A stretch of 64,000 nt of DNA from Paenibacillus sp. YPG26. Its GTDB lineage: Bacteria > Bacillota > Bacilli > Paenibacillales > Paenibacillaceae. The notes under the pieces were generated by a model. It ran no database searches, was not told where the DNA came from, and saw only the letters and a program-made list of their open reading frames with translations. The stretch lies in NCBI RefSeq assembly GCF_023704175.1, contig NZ_CP084530.1, positions 2,893,501-2,957,500 on the forward strand, in the 5' to 3' direction. Below, one piece after another: positions 26,401 to 32,992 of this stretch. Within the stretch, counting starts at the first letter, position 1, and every line of letters starts with the position of its first letter. Position numbers and translations under genes: made by a program.

Positions 26401-27118
26401 CCGTAGGAATCTTGAACCGTTCTTCGTCATCCACCGACTTTCCTGTACCAATACAGATGAGCACGTCCTGGACCTCGGCATCCTTCTTCTCCAGATAATG
26501 GACGTCATTCGTCGCAACCAGCTGGACGCCCGTGTCTTCCGCCAGCTGCACCAGCAGTGGATTGACCTTCTTCTGTTCAGTCAGTCCATGATCCTGAAGC
26601 TCTAGATAGAAGTCGTCGCCGAAGGCAGATTTATAGCGAAGGGCGGCCCTTTTGGCCTCCTCGTATCTTCCATGCAGCAGGTGCTGGGGGACTTCTCCGC
26701 CAAGACAAGCGCTTAGCGCAATGATTCCCTCGCTGTATTCACTAAGAACCTCCCAATCGATTCTAGGTTTGTAATGGAAGCCTTCCAGATGGCCAATCGA
26801 GACCAGCTTCATCAGGTTCTTGTAACCTGTCATATTCTTGGCAAGCAGGATCAGATGATAGATGGGCTGATCCTTGCGGCTGCCCCGCTCCTTACGGGAG
26901 CCTGCCGTGAAGTATACCTCACATCCCAGGATCGGCTTGATCCCATTTGCCTTGCATAATTTATAAAAGGGCACAGCCCCATACATCACGCCATGATCGG
27001 TCAGCGCAAGTGCCTTCATTCCGAAGCCTGCTGCCGTCTTGACCAGATCTTCCACTCTGGCCGCGCCATCCAGCAGACTATATTCACTATGCACATGCAG
27101 GTGAACAAAATTGTCCAT
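23477..27118 (-). CDS. dnaE: DNA polymerase III subunit alpha, DnaE type
   Basis: Replicative polymerase, 1213 aa. The PHP domain opens the protein (FVHLHVHSEYSLLDGAAR). The catalytic core contains GPGRGSSAGSLVAYVL and MPDIDIDFSDERRDEVIAYV with the catalytic Asp pair, plus YQEQIMKIASSMAGFSL. The ATG at 27118 is chosen because the preceding 36 in-frame codons look like leader sequence. Residues ~1075-1140, before a final ~74-residue domain, are an Ala/Pro/Gln/Arg-rich low-complexity linker encoded by very GC-rich DNA (about 23700-23900) full of perfect inverted repeats. The core enzyme is otherwise normal. Confidence 0.96.
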   Translation of the reverse strand: MDNFVHLHVHSEYSLLDGAARVEDLVKTAAGFGMKALALTDHGVMYGAVPFYKLCKANGIKPILGCEVYFTAGSRKERGSRKDQPIYHLILLAKNMTGYKNLMKLVSIGHLEGFHYKPRIDWEVLSEYSEGIIALSACLGGEVPQHLLHGRYEEAKRAALRYKSAFGDDFYLELQDHGLTEQKKVNPLLVQLAEDTGVQLVATNDVHYLEKKDAEVQDVLICIGTGKSVDDEERFKIPTDQLYLKDSQGMQALFPHIPEAIRNTSVIAEKCELELEFGRHILPAYRPIPEGRSAGSYLAELCQEGLSARYRHSERWTDAGLKRELEERLEYELGVIESMGFSDYFLIVWDFIAYAHRNGIATGPGRGSSAGSLVAYVLKITDVDPMKYHLLFERFLNPERITMPDIDIDFSDERRDEVIAYVVDKYGTGHVAQIITFGTMAARAAVRDVGRALNVPFGEVDKAAKLIPGNLGISIQRALEMSPDLKAMYESQPRVRGLLDMAKKVEGMPRHASTHAAGVVISRDPLTDAVPLQEGSETTALTQYSMESLESIGLLKMDFLGLRTLSIIERCLRWIQEQTGEQLDFHLIPDHDPLTYELLGRGETTGVFQLESAGMRRVLRELKPSEFEDVISVLALYRPGPMEFIPKYIGGKHGLVEVEYPHPDLEPLLADTYGIIVYQEQIMKIASSMAGFSLGEADLLRRAVSKKKREVLDEQREHFVSGSLKMGYKPEDANAVYDMIVRFADYGFPRAHAAAYGVLAFQTAYLKAHYPVHLMASMLTAVMGSHRKVAEYIVECRRMSIKVLPPDVNYSGVLFTPQPAEEPGGHGVIRFGLAAIKNVGTQAMESILRVRKERPFDSLLDFCRRVDLRVCNKRVIESLIQGGAFDALPGHRAQLLAMLDETVEAALKWRKERDDLQIQLFDFVETPNWDIEYPDIPKFSIVQQLDFERELLGLYLSGHPLDDYDHLLDADGVDRLMNLVEAPDESKTVVAGMVVSVKTITTKQGKAMAFMELEDQIERCEVVLFPEVWSRSRALIEKGALLALRATVQQQDEGFKLLADEIAPLGEEALEQLRRSQRARAQQGARTPGKAPASARASAAAQPARRPEPPQPQRSSAAAAGSPGAAAQAPGSSGKTPAGQRVFIKIAAAAEHAAMLEQLKELLQQHPGPMATVLFYESSQKLLALSDRYKIKPSPELFGEIEQLLGPQTVRVR
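23625..23868. repeat. Cluster of perfect inverted repeats in the 3' end of dnaE
   Basis: Three perfect hairpins lie within the coding sequence: TGCTGGAGCAGCTC with its complement (23625-23638 and 23642-23655, 3-nt loop); CCCGGCGCC with its complement (23727-23735 and 23744-23752); and GCGCGCGGACGCCGGG with its complement (23831-23846 and 23853-23868, 6-nt loop). Confidence 0.8.
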
Positions 27119-27274
27119 ACGCAGGTTTCCTTCCTCCGTCACATCAGGCGGGTTCTCTTTTCTTCTCAAAAAAATAATATTTATAATCAATATTTTATCA
27201 TAGACGGCTTCGAAGCGCCCATACAATGGTAAGGGAACTGCCGGACAAGCGAAGCTCTACCAAGAGCTCTGAAC

Positions 27275-27631
27275 ATGGATAAGAAAGCGGGGCGTATAGG
27301 CGTGAGTACTTTTATTAGTAAAGCACTGCTGGACTTTTTTATAGCATTCGGAATTGTGCTTGGCGGATCGCTGTTAGGGGGCATCGGAGCCGTTGTCTCG
27401 CTTCAGCCGCCCACTCAGACGATGCTGGATGTATCGGACCGGATCAAGATTTGGGCGCTGGCCGCGGCGATCGGCGGAACCATTGACCCGATGAGAGTCA
27501 TTGAGAGTAACTTTTTTGACGGGAATCTATCTCCGGTAATCAAGCAGATTCTCTTCCTGCTGTTTGCTTTTATCGGGGCCCATCTGGGATCTGAGCTTGT
27601 GAAATGGGTCTGCGGCGGGGGGAAAGGATGA
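27275..27631 (+). CDS. ytrH: Sporulation membrane protein YtrH
   Basis: Membrane protein of 118 aa, orthologous in sequence pattern and position to B. subtilis YtrH, a sigma-E-dependent sporulation protein. Hydrophobic segments are ALLDFFIAFGIVLGGSLLGG, KIWALAAAIGGT and IKQILFLLFAFIGAHLG; RIKIWALAAAIGGTIDPMR is the best-conserved part. Neither the ATG at 27275 nor the GTG at 27302 has a strong ribosome site, so the start is uncertain. ytrI follows 7 bp downstream. The divergent neighbour dnaE is also its neighbour in Bacillus. Confidence 0.88.
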   Translation: MDKKAGRIGVSTFISKALLDFFIAFGIVLGGSLLGGIGAVVSLQPPTQTMLDVSDRIKIWALAAAIGGTIDPMRVIESNFFDGNLSPVIKQILFLLFAFIGAHLGSELVKWVCGGGKG

Positions 27632-27638
27632 GGGCTGG

Positions 27639-28127
27639 ATGAGCGGGAAGCCGAATGAACGTGTCCGGACCTTTGCCAGGATGACCTCTGTTTTTATCAT
27701 CGGAATGGTGGTTGGCGCGGTCATCTATAACAGCATTTTTCACCTAAGCTACAACCAGCTGTGGATTGAGAACAAGGATCTCCAGATCGAATTGAGCCAG
27801 TCTCTGGATGAACTGAAGACGATGAAGAAATTCAGCAAGCGCCAGACGGTGATCAAGTCTATCAAAATCCGGGTGGAGGATGGCGAGCATCCACTTGATC
27901 CGGTGGCGGCCAAAGGGATCGTCCAGAAGCTGCAGCAGGAGCTGCAGGTCCTACGCGGACGGAGCATGTATGAGATTGACACAGACGCCAAGATGGCAAG
28001 AACCTTTCTTAACCGCAAAATCTATATGGTTCGCGACAAGGAATATGCCGTGCAGATCAAAACCATGCTGGTCAGCGAAGGCATTCTCCAGATCTGGATT
28101 GAGGTGAAGCCGCATATCCGTATCTAG
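27639..28127 (+). CDS. ytrI: Sporulation membrane protein YtrI
   Basis: Single-pass membrane protein of 162 aa. One N-terminal hydrophobic helix (MTSVFIIGMVVGAVIYNSIF) is followed by a charged coiled-coil-like stretch and a C-terminal alpha/beta region (KIYMVRDKEYAVQIKTMLVS). Position directly after ytrH and the overall pattern match B. subtilis YtrI, a mother-cell sporulation protein needed for efficient spore formation. The GGGGGGAAAGGATGAGGGCTGG region upstream includes an AAAGGATG ribosome site overlapping the ytrH stop. Confidence 0.87.
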   Translation: MSGKPNERVRTFARMTSVFIIGMVVGAVIYNSIFHLSYNQLWIENKDLQIELSQSLDELKTMKKFSKRQTVIKSIKIRVEDGEHPLDPVAAKGIVQKLQQELQVLRGRSMYEIDTDAKMARTFLNRKIYMVRDKEYAVQIKTMLVSEGILQIWIEVKPHIRI

Positions 28128-28215
28128 CAGTATTCCAACATCTCTAGTTCATCCCCCGATCATTCATGTTACAATCAATACAGAATGTCCACTTATAAAG
28201 GAGCTGCTCTACGAC

Positions 28216-28512
28216 ATGATTGAGGTTATTGAATACATTCTCTATGCTGTACTGATCGTTGCTTGTGTATGTTCTGTCTATTTCAGCTTTCGCTCCCGGC
28301 GCTCTACAGAGCCGAATGTACGGGGCCTGAATGCGGCTAAGAACAATGTCAGCATGGGCGTGATGCTTATTGTGCTGTCGGTCATCCAGATGTTCATGTT
28401 CACAGGCTCCACCCTGCGGGTAGTCATTGGAGCCTTGTTCATGGTGCTTGGCGCGTTCAATATTTTTGCGGGACTGCGCAATATCAGTGCCTACACCCGC
28501 AGATCTTCCTAG
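28216..28512 (+). CDS. ytpI: YtpI-like membrane protein
   Basis: 98-aa protein with three hydrophobic helices (IEYILYAVLIVACVCSVYFS, MGVMLIVLSVIQMFMFT and VVIGALFMVLGAFNIFAGL) joined by a basic loop. It matches the YtpI family, and it sits between ytrI and ytoI as in B. subtilis. No function is established. An AGGAG ribosome site is 14 nt before the ATG, longer than usual. It converges on ytoI with only 3 bp between stop codons. Confidence 0.8.
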   Translation: MIEVIEYILYAVLIVACVCSVYFSFRSRRSTEPNVRGLNAAKNNVSMGVMLIVLSVIQMFMFTGSTLRVVIGALFMVLGAFNIFAGLRNISAYTRRSS

Positions 28513-28515
28513 AGC

Positions 28516-29853
28516 TTACGCATGGTCAATAGACTGGAGCGTCATCACCGCCTTGGCGACCAGACTGTCCTGATGGGTCATGGCGATCTCCAGCTTGCAT
28601 GCCCGCCGGCTCACCTCAAGAACAACGGGAGAGATAACAACCGGGTTCTCAATCTGAACCGGCCGGATGAAATAGGTCGTCATGTTGTCTACAATATGGT
28701 CATTCCCGCTTACATCCTTCGCCGCACTAAGTCCAGCTTGACTCAGCAGCGCCGTTAACACGCCTTGCGAGATGGTCCCCAGATCCGTGGACATTTGGGG
28801 TGTGATCATCCCGTGGAAAAATAACCGTCCATCCTCTCCCCGCTCTTCAGCGAATCCATTCCACATTAAGTGCTCAAAGGTCTCGCCAAGCTGAGGCTGA
28901 TTGCGCGCATCACGCATCGCCTGCAGCACTTCCTTCCGGGTGACGGAGGAGATCAGCTTGCGGTTACGGTCCACGATCGGCAGGAAGTCGATCCCTTCCC
29001 ACATCATAATCTGTGCGGCTGAGGCGAGTGAAGTCTGCATGCCTGCTGTTATAGGGTGCCGGGTGAGCAGCTTCTCAATACTTGATTCGCCGGGCATATC
29101 TTCCACATCCTTGCGGCTGATAATGCCGATAACCCGGTTCCACTCATCCACAACAGGAAATCTCTGATAGCCAGTCTCCTTGGCCAGCTCTTCGAAATCA
29201 GACACGTTGCTGTTCACCTTCAGCGTGCTGACTCTGACTCTGGAGGAGATAATATCCTCGACGAGCATAATCTTTTTCTTAATCAGACGGTCAAAGATCG
29301 CTCTGTTAATCATGGAGGCTACCGTGAACGTGTCGTGCCTGGAAGAGATAATCGGCAGCGACAGCTGATCAGCCAGCTGCTTCACCTCGCGGCTGGTCCC
29401 GAAGCCGCCGGTGATAAGCACTCCTGCTCCCTGCTCCAAAGCGAGGAAGTGCGCATCCTCCCGGTTCCCCACGATGAGCAGGCTGCCCGCGTCGATATAA
29501 CGGGCCATGGCGTCAATCTTCATGGCGCCGATCACGTATTTATGAAGCGTCTTCTGCAGTCCCTGCTCCGCGCCTCCGAGCACATGGCCCTCCACAATAT
29601 CCACCACGTCGCCGAACGAGAGCTGTTCCGAGATATTCCGGGGCTTCTTCTCCACCCGGACCGTCCCGATCCGCTCCTTGGTAATCACGATCCCCAGATT
29701 CTCGGCTTCCTTCACAGCCCGGTAAGCTGTGCCCTCGCTCACCCCGAGATGCTTGGCCAGCTTGCGAACCGAGATTTTGGTCCCGATCTTAAGTCCTTCT
29801 ATATGCTGAAGCAGCTGCTCATGCTTGGTAATTGACTCTTCATGCCCTTCCAA
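28516..29853 (-). CDS. ytoI: YtoI-type regulator: HTH, DRTGG, two CBS and hotdog domains
   Basis: Multidomain protein of 445 aa. Residues ~1-70 form a winged helix (ISVRKLAKHLGVSEGTAYRAV). A DRTGG domain follows (~75-190, GAGVLITGGFGTSREV), then two CBS motifs (RFPVVDEWNRVIGIISRKDV and FLPIVDRNRKLISSVTRKEV), then a hotdog thioesterase-like domain (~320-440). This is the YtoI architecture and the genomic position fits. It probably senses a nucleotide or acyl ligand and controls transcription; both are inferences. The start is a TTG at 29853 with GGAGGG 8 nt upstream. Confidence 0.88.
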   Translation of the reverse strand: MEGHEESITKHEQLLQHIEGLKIGTKISVRKLAKHLGVSEGTAYRAVKEAENLGIVITKERIGTVRVEKKPRNISEQLSFGDVVDIVEGHVLGGAEQGLQKTLHKYVIGAMKIDAMARYIDAGSLLIVGNREDAHFLALEQGAGVLITGGFGTSREVKQLADQLSLPIISSRHDTFTVASMINRAIFDRLIKKKIMLVEDIISSRVRVSTLKVNSNVSDFEELAKETGYQRFPVVDEWNRVIGIISRKDVEDMPGESSIEKLLTRHPITAGMQTSLASAAQIMMWEGIDFLPIVDRNRKLISSVTRKEVLQAMRDARNQPQLGETFEHLMWNGFAEERGEDGRLFFHGMITPQMSTDLGTISQGVLTALLSQAGLSAAKDVSGNDHIVDNMTTYFIRPVQIENPVVISPVVLEVSRRACKLEIAMTHQDSLVAKAVMTLQSIDHA

Positions 29854-30173
29854 CTGTTATACCCTCCGATCAAATCTGTACTATTCTGTATCTATTATAC
29901 AACGTTATTTTATAAAATACACACCGCTGTGCGTGTACAAAAAAATGACTCCGTAAGAAGTCACCTATGAACTCTGCTGGAAATATCCCGAATTCACGCC
30001 AGCACCGCTTTTGTGGAACAACAGGCTGCTATCAATATATACTAGATACGTATGCTTACAGCGGTGGCATACATAGCGAAGACATAGAGAAATTATATCA
30101 AGTCAAATCATCATCGGATGCCAATAAATCCGTCAGCCTACTTACAGAACCACTTAATTGGAGGTTATAAAAG
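29854..30173. other. 320-bp intergenic region between ytoI and the secreted-protein gene
   Basis: It holds the ytoI promoter region (TATAAT on the minus strand about 29890-29900, no clear -35). Near 29943-29961 a short minus-strand hairpin TGACT/AGTCA is followed by seven Ts, a weak terminator-like element with no gene immediately upstream of it. The promoter of the 30174 gene is not obvious. No convincing coding sequence was seen. Confidence 0.5.
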
Positions 30174-30701
30174 ATGCGTAGAATCAAGAAAAATATTGCC
30201 ATAGCAGTTTGTGCGGCTGTCGTACTCACTGCCGGCTTATCAGCCACAAGCATTTCCACTGCCGATGAACTTAGCAATAAAGAAATATTGGCAGATCTCA
30301 AGCAGGCAGAAGCGGCTGTCAAATCCAAGTTAGAAGCTATGCCAGCTCAGACACCTGAAGACATCAACGCGGCCGTTGAGCAGGGACGCAAAGTAAAGGA
30401 AGCGGGTTTGGAAGCTGCAGCTCTGGAGTCCACAATTAATCCCGTAGATTCCAGAATTCAGCTTGAGGAGGATCTAAGAGCCCTGAAAGATGTTCTGGCT
30501 ACCAAAGGGTACTATGCAACCCTGAGTAATGATCCGAAGTACGGTGAAGAGTACGCCAAAGCCGCTGAGATTCTTGCGGGGAAAAAGATTAAGTTGGCCC
30601 AAATAGAAAAGGACCTCAAAGAAAATAAAAATCCCGTTGATCAGCTCATTAAAGAATACGAGGAGCTTAGAGCTCAAAGGGAATTAAACATTAACAATTA
30701 A
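30174..30701 (+). CDS. Secreted helical protein of unknown function
   Basis: 175 aa with a clear signal peptide: basic start MRRIKKN, hydrophobic core IAIAVCAAVVLTAGLSA and a likely signal-peptidase site near SISTA/DE. The mature part is charged, rich in Ala, Glu, Lys and Leu, and appears almost wholly helical, e.g. ILADLKQAEAAVKSKLEAM and KIKLAQIEKDLKENKN; coiled coil is likely. I recognise no family. GGAGG lies 9 nt before the ATG. Its own terminator has been split by the IS3 element immediately downstream, so transcripts may now run into the transposase genes. Confidence 0.75.
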   Translation: MRRIKKNIAIAVCAAVVLTAGLSATSISTADELSNKEILADLKQAEAAVKSKLEAMPAQTPEDINAAVEQGRKVKEAGLEAAALESTINPVDSRIQLEEDLRALKDVLATKGYYATLSNDPKYGEEYAKAAEILAGKKIKLAQIEKDLKENKNPVDQLIKEYEELRAQRELNINN

Positions 30702-30717
30702 CTTTTTTTATTAGTAT

Positions 30718-30738
30718 CAAAAAGAACCCTGCGAAGGG
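30718..30738 (+). terminator. Left part of an intrinsic terminator split by the IS insertion
   Basis: This holds the arm CAAAAAGA, then CCCT-GCGA-AGGG. Its partner TCTTTTTG lies at 32004-32011, on the other side of the IS. Joining the flanks and keeping one GGG recreates a complete bidirectional terminator with a T5 tract. Confidence 0.75.
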
Positions 30739-30811
30739 TGAAGTGCACCCCTTAGAATAGACATTGGAAAAACCCCTGGTTATTCCGATGAATTCTAAGG
30801 GGTGCATTTTT

Positions 30812-31147
30812 ATGGCGATTAAAGGACAGAAACTCAAACAGTATTCGGAAGAATTAAAGTTAGAGGCGATTCGGCTTCACGTTGAGGAGAAATGGACATA
30901 TCGGGAAATCAACGAACATCTGGGCATTCAGGACAAAGATCGAATGAAGCGGTGGATGCGAAAATACCGGGAACTAGGTGAGTATGGCCTGTTAGATCAG
31001 CGGGGAAGGCGGAAAGAATATATCGATCAAGACCGGTATGTCCAAAAGCTCAAGCGGGAGAATGACATGTTAAAAAAGTGCTTGGAAATCTGGATGCAGG
31101 AGGCAAGGAAGAACGCTTTAAGCTCATCGAGAAAGCGGCAACTCTAG
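30812..31147 (+). CDS. IS3-family transposase OrfA (HTH protein)
   Basis: 111-aa DNA-binding part of the transposase. It contains QYSEELKLEAIRLHVEEKWT and EINEHLGIQDKDRMKRWM, a helix-turn-helix, then a leucine-zipper-like segment (YVQKLKRENDMLKKCLEI). AAGGGG lies about 9 nt before the ATG at 30812. A slippery heptamer A-AAA-AAG at 31072-31078, in the proper phase, allows -1 frameshifting into OrfB to make the OrfAB transposase. Confidence 0.9.
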   Translation: MAIKGQKLKQYSEELKLEAIRLHVEEKWTYREINEHLGIQDKDRMKRWMRKYRELGEYGLLDQRGRRKEYIDQDRYVQKLKRENDMLKKCLEIWMQEARKNALSSSRKRQL

Positions 31148-31962
31148 GGAAAATTGCAGACTTATGCCAACTCTTTGGCGTCTCCAAAAGCGGTTACTAT
31201 GCCTATTTGAAGCGAAAGGGAAACGACCGCGACGCCGAAGCCAAACAACAAATCCGTAAAGTCTACAAGCGTTACGAAGGAAAATACGGGTACCGCCAGC
31301 TCCAATTGTTCTTGTGGAAGGATGACGGCATTTGGATGAACCACAAGAAGGTATTGCGTCTTATGCAAAAACTCGGCATTCAGGCCAGTATTCGCCGTAA
31401 ACGCCGGGTAAGCCCTGCGTACCAAACTGGGGAACGAGTAGCAGAGAACTTACTGAAGCGAGACTTTACAGCGGAAAAACCAAACCAGAAATGGGTGACG
31501 GATGTGACCCAATACCGTGTAGGTGAACGCTGGCTGTATCTTTCAGCAATAAAAGATCTGTTCAACAACGAAATTGTTGCCTACCAGCTGAGCGAACGTA
31601 ACGACAATGAGTTGGTTCTACAGACGTTTGCCAAAGCATTTGCCAAGCAAAAAGACGTGACCGGATTGGTCGTTCACAGCGACCAGGGATTCCAGTACAC
31701 GTCTCATGCTTACCACGACATGCTGCCAAAGGTTGGCGCCCAAATCAGCATGTCACGCCGGGGCAATTGTCTAGACAACGCCTCTATGGAGAGCTTCTTC
31801 TCGCATCTCAAAACGGAAGGACTCTATCCTTATGATATCCGAAAAATGGCTGAGGCACAAAGAAGAATCGAGAAATACATACGATTTTACAACCGAAGAC
31901 GACCACAGCGTAAATTAGATAAACTGACGCCGGTAGACTACCGACGCCAGTTTGCAGCCTAG
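31078..31962 (+). CDS. IS3-family transposase OrfB (DDE integrase domain)
   Basis: Catalytic part of the transposase, read mainly as an OrfAB fusion after -1 frameshifting; the frame is joined from about 31075. An HTH_21 region (YKRYEGKYGYRQLQLFL) precedes the rve domain with the acidic triad: Asp in KWVTDVTQYRVG, Asp in VVHSDQGFQYTS and Glu in NASMESFFSHLKTE. The end YNRRRPQRKLDKLTPVDYR is typical of the family. There is no internal stop, so the element is potentially functional. Confidence 0.93.
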   Translation: MLGNLDAGGKEERFKLIEKAATLGKIADLCQLFGVSKSGYYAYLKRKGNDRDAEAKQQIRKVYKRYEGKYGYRQLQLFLWKDDGIWMNHKKVLRLMQKLGIQASIRRKRRVSPAYQTGERVAENLLKRDFTAEKPNQKWVTDVTQYRVGERWLYLSAIKDLFNNEIVAYQLSERNDNELVLQTFAKAFAKQKDVTGLVVHSDQGFQYTSHAYHDMLPKVGAQISMSRRGNCLDNASMESFFSHLKTEGLYPYDIRKMAEAQRRIEKYIRFYNRRRPQRKLDKLTPVDYRRQFAA

Positions 31963-32050
31963 GTGTTTTTTTAATGTCTACTAAATGGGGTCTTGACCAG
32001 GGCTCTTTTTGGTACAGGCTGGTTCAGTTCACCGGATCGAGCCGTCTTGC

Positions 32051-32335
32051 TTACAACCCTTGACTTTCTTCCTTCTCCCGCGGCCATTTCCGCTGCCATT
32101 CCATCAGCTTCGCCTTGCGGACCTGATCCAGCGCCCGCTGCTTCTCGGCATCCACACCCAGAATGAAATGCAGATGGGCACCAATCACCAGAAAGGCGAA
32201 CGCGGCCCAGACCATGCCGAATATGGACACCCAGCCCGCATCCGGTTTGAATGAAATCATAGGCAGGGCATAGAGAAGCATCCCCAAGGCGACCATCAGA
32301 TACAACACATTCTTCCACTTGTTCTGTCTCATCAT
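32051..32335 (-). CDS. Small two-helix membrane protein, unknown
   Basis: 94 aa with two hydrophobic segments, NVLYLMVALGMLLYALPMIS and VSIFGMVWAAFAFLVIGAHL, then a basic, charged cytoplasmic-looking tail (DQVRKAKLMEWQRKWPREKE). I do not recognise a family. An AGGAG lies about 12 nt before the ATG pair. Its likely terminator on the minus strand is the one split by the IS insertion. Confidence 0.65.
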   Translation of the reverse strand: MMRQNKWKNVLYLMVALGMLLYALPMISFKPDAGWVSIFGMVWAAFAFLVIGAHLHFILGVDAEKQRALDQVRKAKLMEWQRKWPREKEESQGL

Positions 32336-32421
32336 TACAGCAGCATCTCCTTCGTCTCTTAATCTATATTTCTACTCTATGAAGGAGATGTCCGAAATAT
32401 GAGACTAGCTGCACAAAAAAA

Positions 32422-32766
32422 TTACATGTGAGCGCCGTACAAATGCTGCAGGCTGTCAGCGATAATCTTGTTAACATCCTGGATAATCACGCTCAGACGA
32501 CGTTCCGCATCGAACAAGCGGCGGATATTCAGGTTGAGACTGAGCACCTCGAACTGCTTCTCCATGTTCTCCATCTCTTCAGGCGAAGGCATATCGCCAG
32601 ACATCATCCGCTGCTGAAGCTCATTCTGACGGTTACGGAACTCATCAAGCATCCGCTTGCTCTCCGGATCAGCATCAATAAGCTTAACTGCCGCAGTAAT
32701 CTCCTGTACTTCCTGGCTGTCCTTCAGAGCTTGTGCCAATTCGTGTGCCTTATCGTAAATATTCAT
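32422..32766 (-). CDS. yheA: YlbF/YmcA family protein, YheA-like
   Basis: 114-aa helical protein of the YlbF/YmcA (Com_YlbF) family. Typical features are MNIYDKAHELAQALKDSQEV, the central PESKRMLDEFRNRQNELQQR and the C-terminal RRLFDAERRLSVIIQDVNKI. YheA is the likely subgroup since yheC/yheD homologues lie next door, as in B. subtilis. YlbF and YmcA act in an RNA-processing complex with YaaT; whether this paralogue does is not known. The ATG at 32766 follows AGGAGGAATGAACAG. It is divergent from the ATP-grasp operon. Confidence 0.85.
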   Translation of the reverse strand: MNIYDKAHELAQALKDSQEVQEITAAVKLIDADPESKRMLDEFRNRQNELQQRMMSGDMPSPEEMENMEKQFEVLSLNLNIRRLFDAERRLSVIIQDVNKIIADSLQHLYGAHM

Positions 32767-32992
32767 CTGTTCATTCCTCCTGATTGGTCTCTAATTCTCA
32801 ACTTCGTCTTACATAAGTCGTATAAATGCAAAACAGTTCGTCCTTGGAAAAAGGCGCAATCACCAAGGGATATATGTCCTCATATAGTGAATTACATGCA
32901 TTCCGCAGAACCCCTTCTCCGGCAGAATGAATGAAGCATATTCCATACATTCTGTACATTCATCTAGTTGCGGTTGGAAGGAGATCCACTTC

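Larger units (their letters stand above)
30739..31999 (+). mobile_element. IS3-family insertion sequence (IS150-like), apparently complete
   Basis: 1261-bp element with two overlapping reading frames. The ends are TG...CA; in each, 13 nt run from TG to CCCC (TGAAGTGCACCCC at left, TGGTCAAGACCCC on the complement at right). Further inward similarity follows (TAGACATT then an A-run and CC). A 3-bp direct repeat GGG (30736-30738 and 32000-32002) flanks it, fitting IS3/IS150-group target duplication. Both ORFs and the frameshift site look intact, so it may still be active. Confidence 0.85.

Noticed and set aside
32826..32930. 34-codon frame just before the ATP-grasp operon, considered as a possible precursor peptide
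   Set aside because: There is no Shine-Dalgarno sequence before its ATG and no leader-core pattern; a search of related operons would be needed before calling it.
32944..32951. CATACATT, a possible sigma-E -10 for the ATP-grasp operon
   Set aside because: It matches the -10, but no ATA-type -35 is found at the right spacing, so I do not call a promoter.
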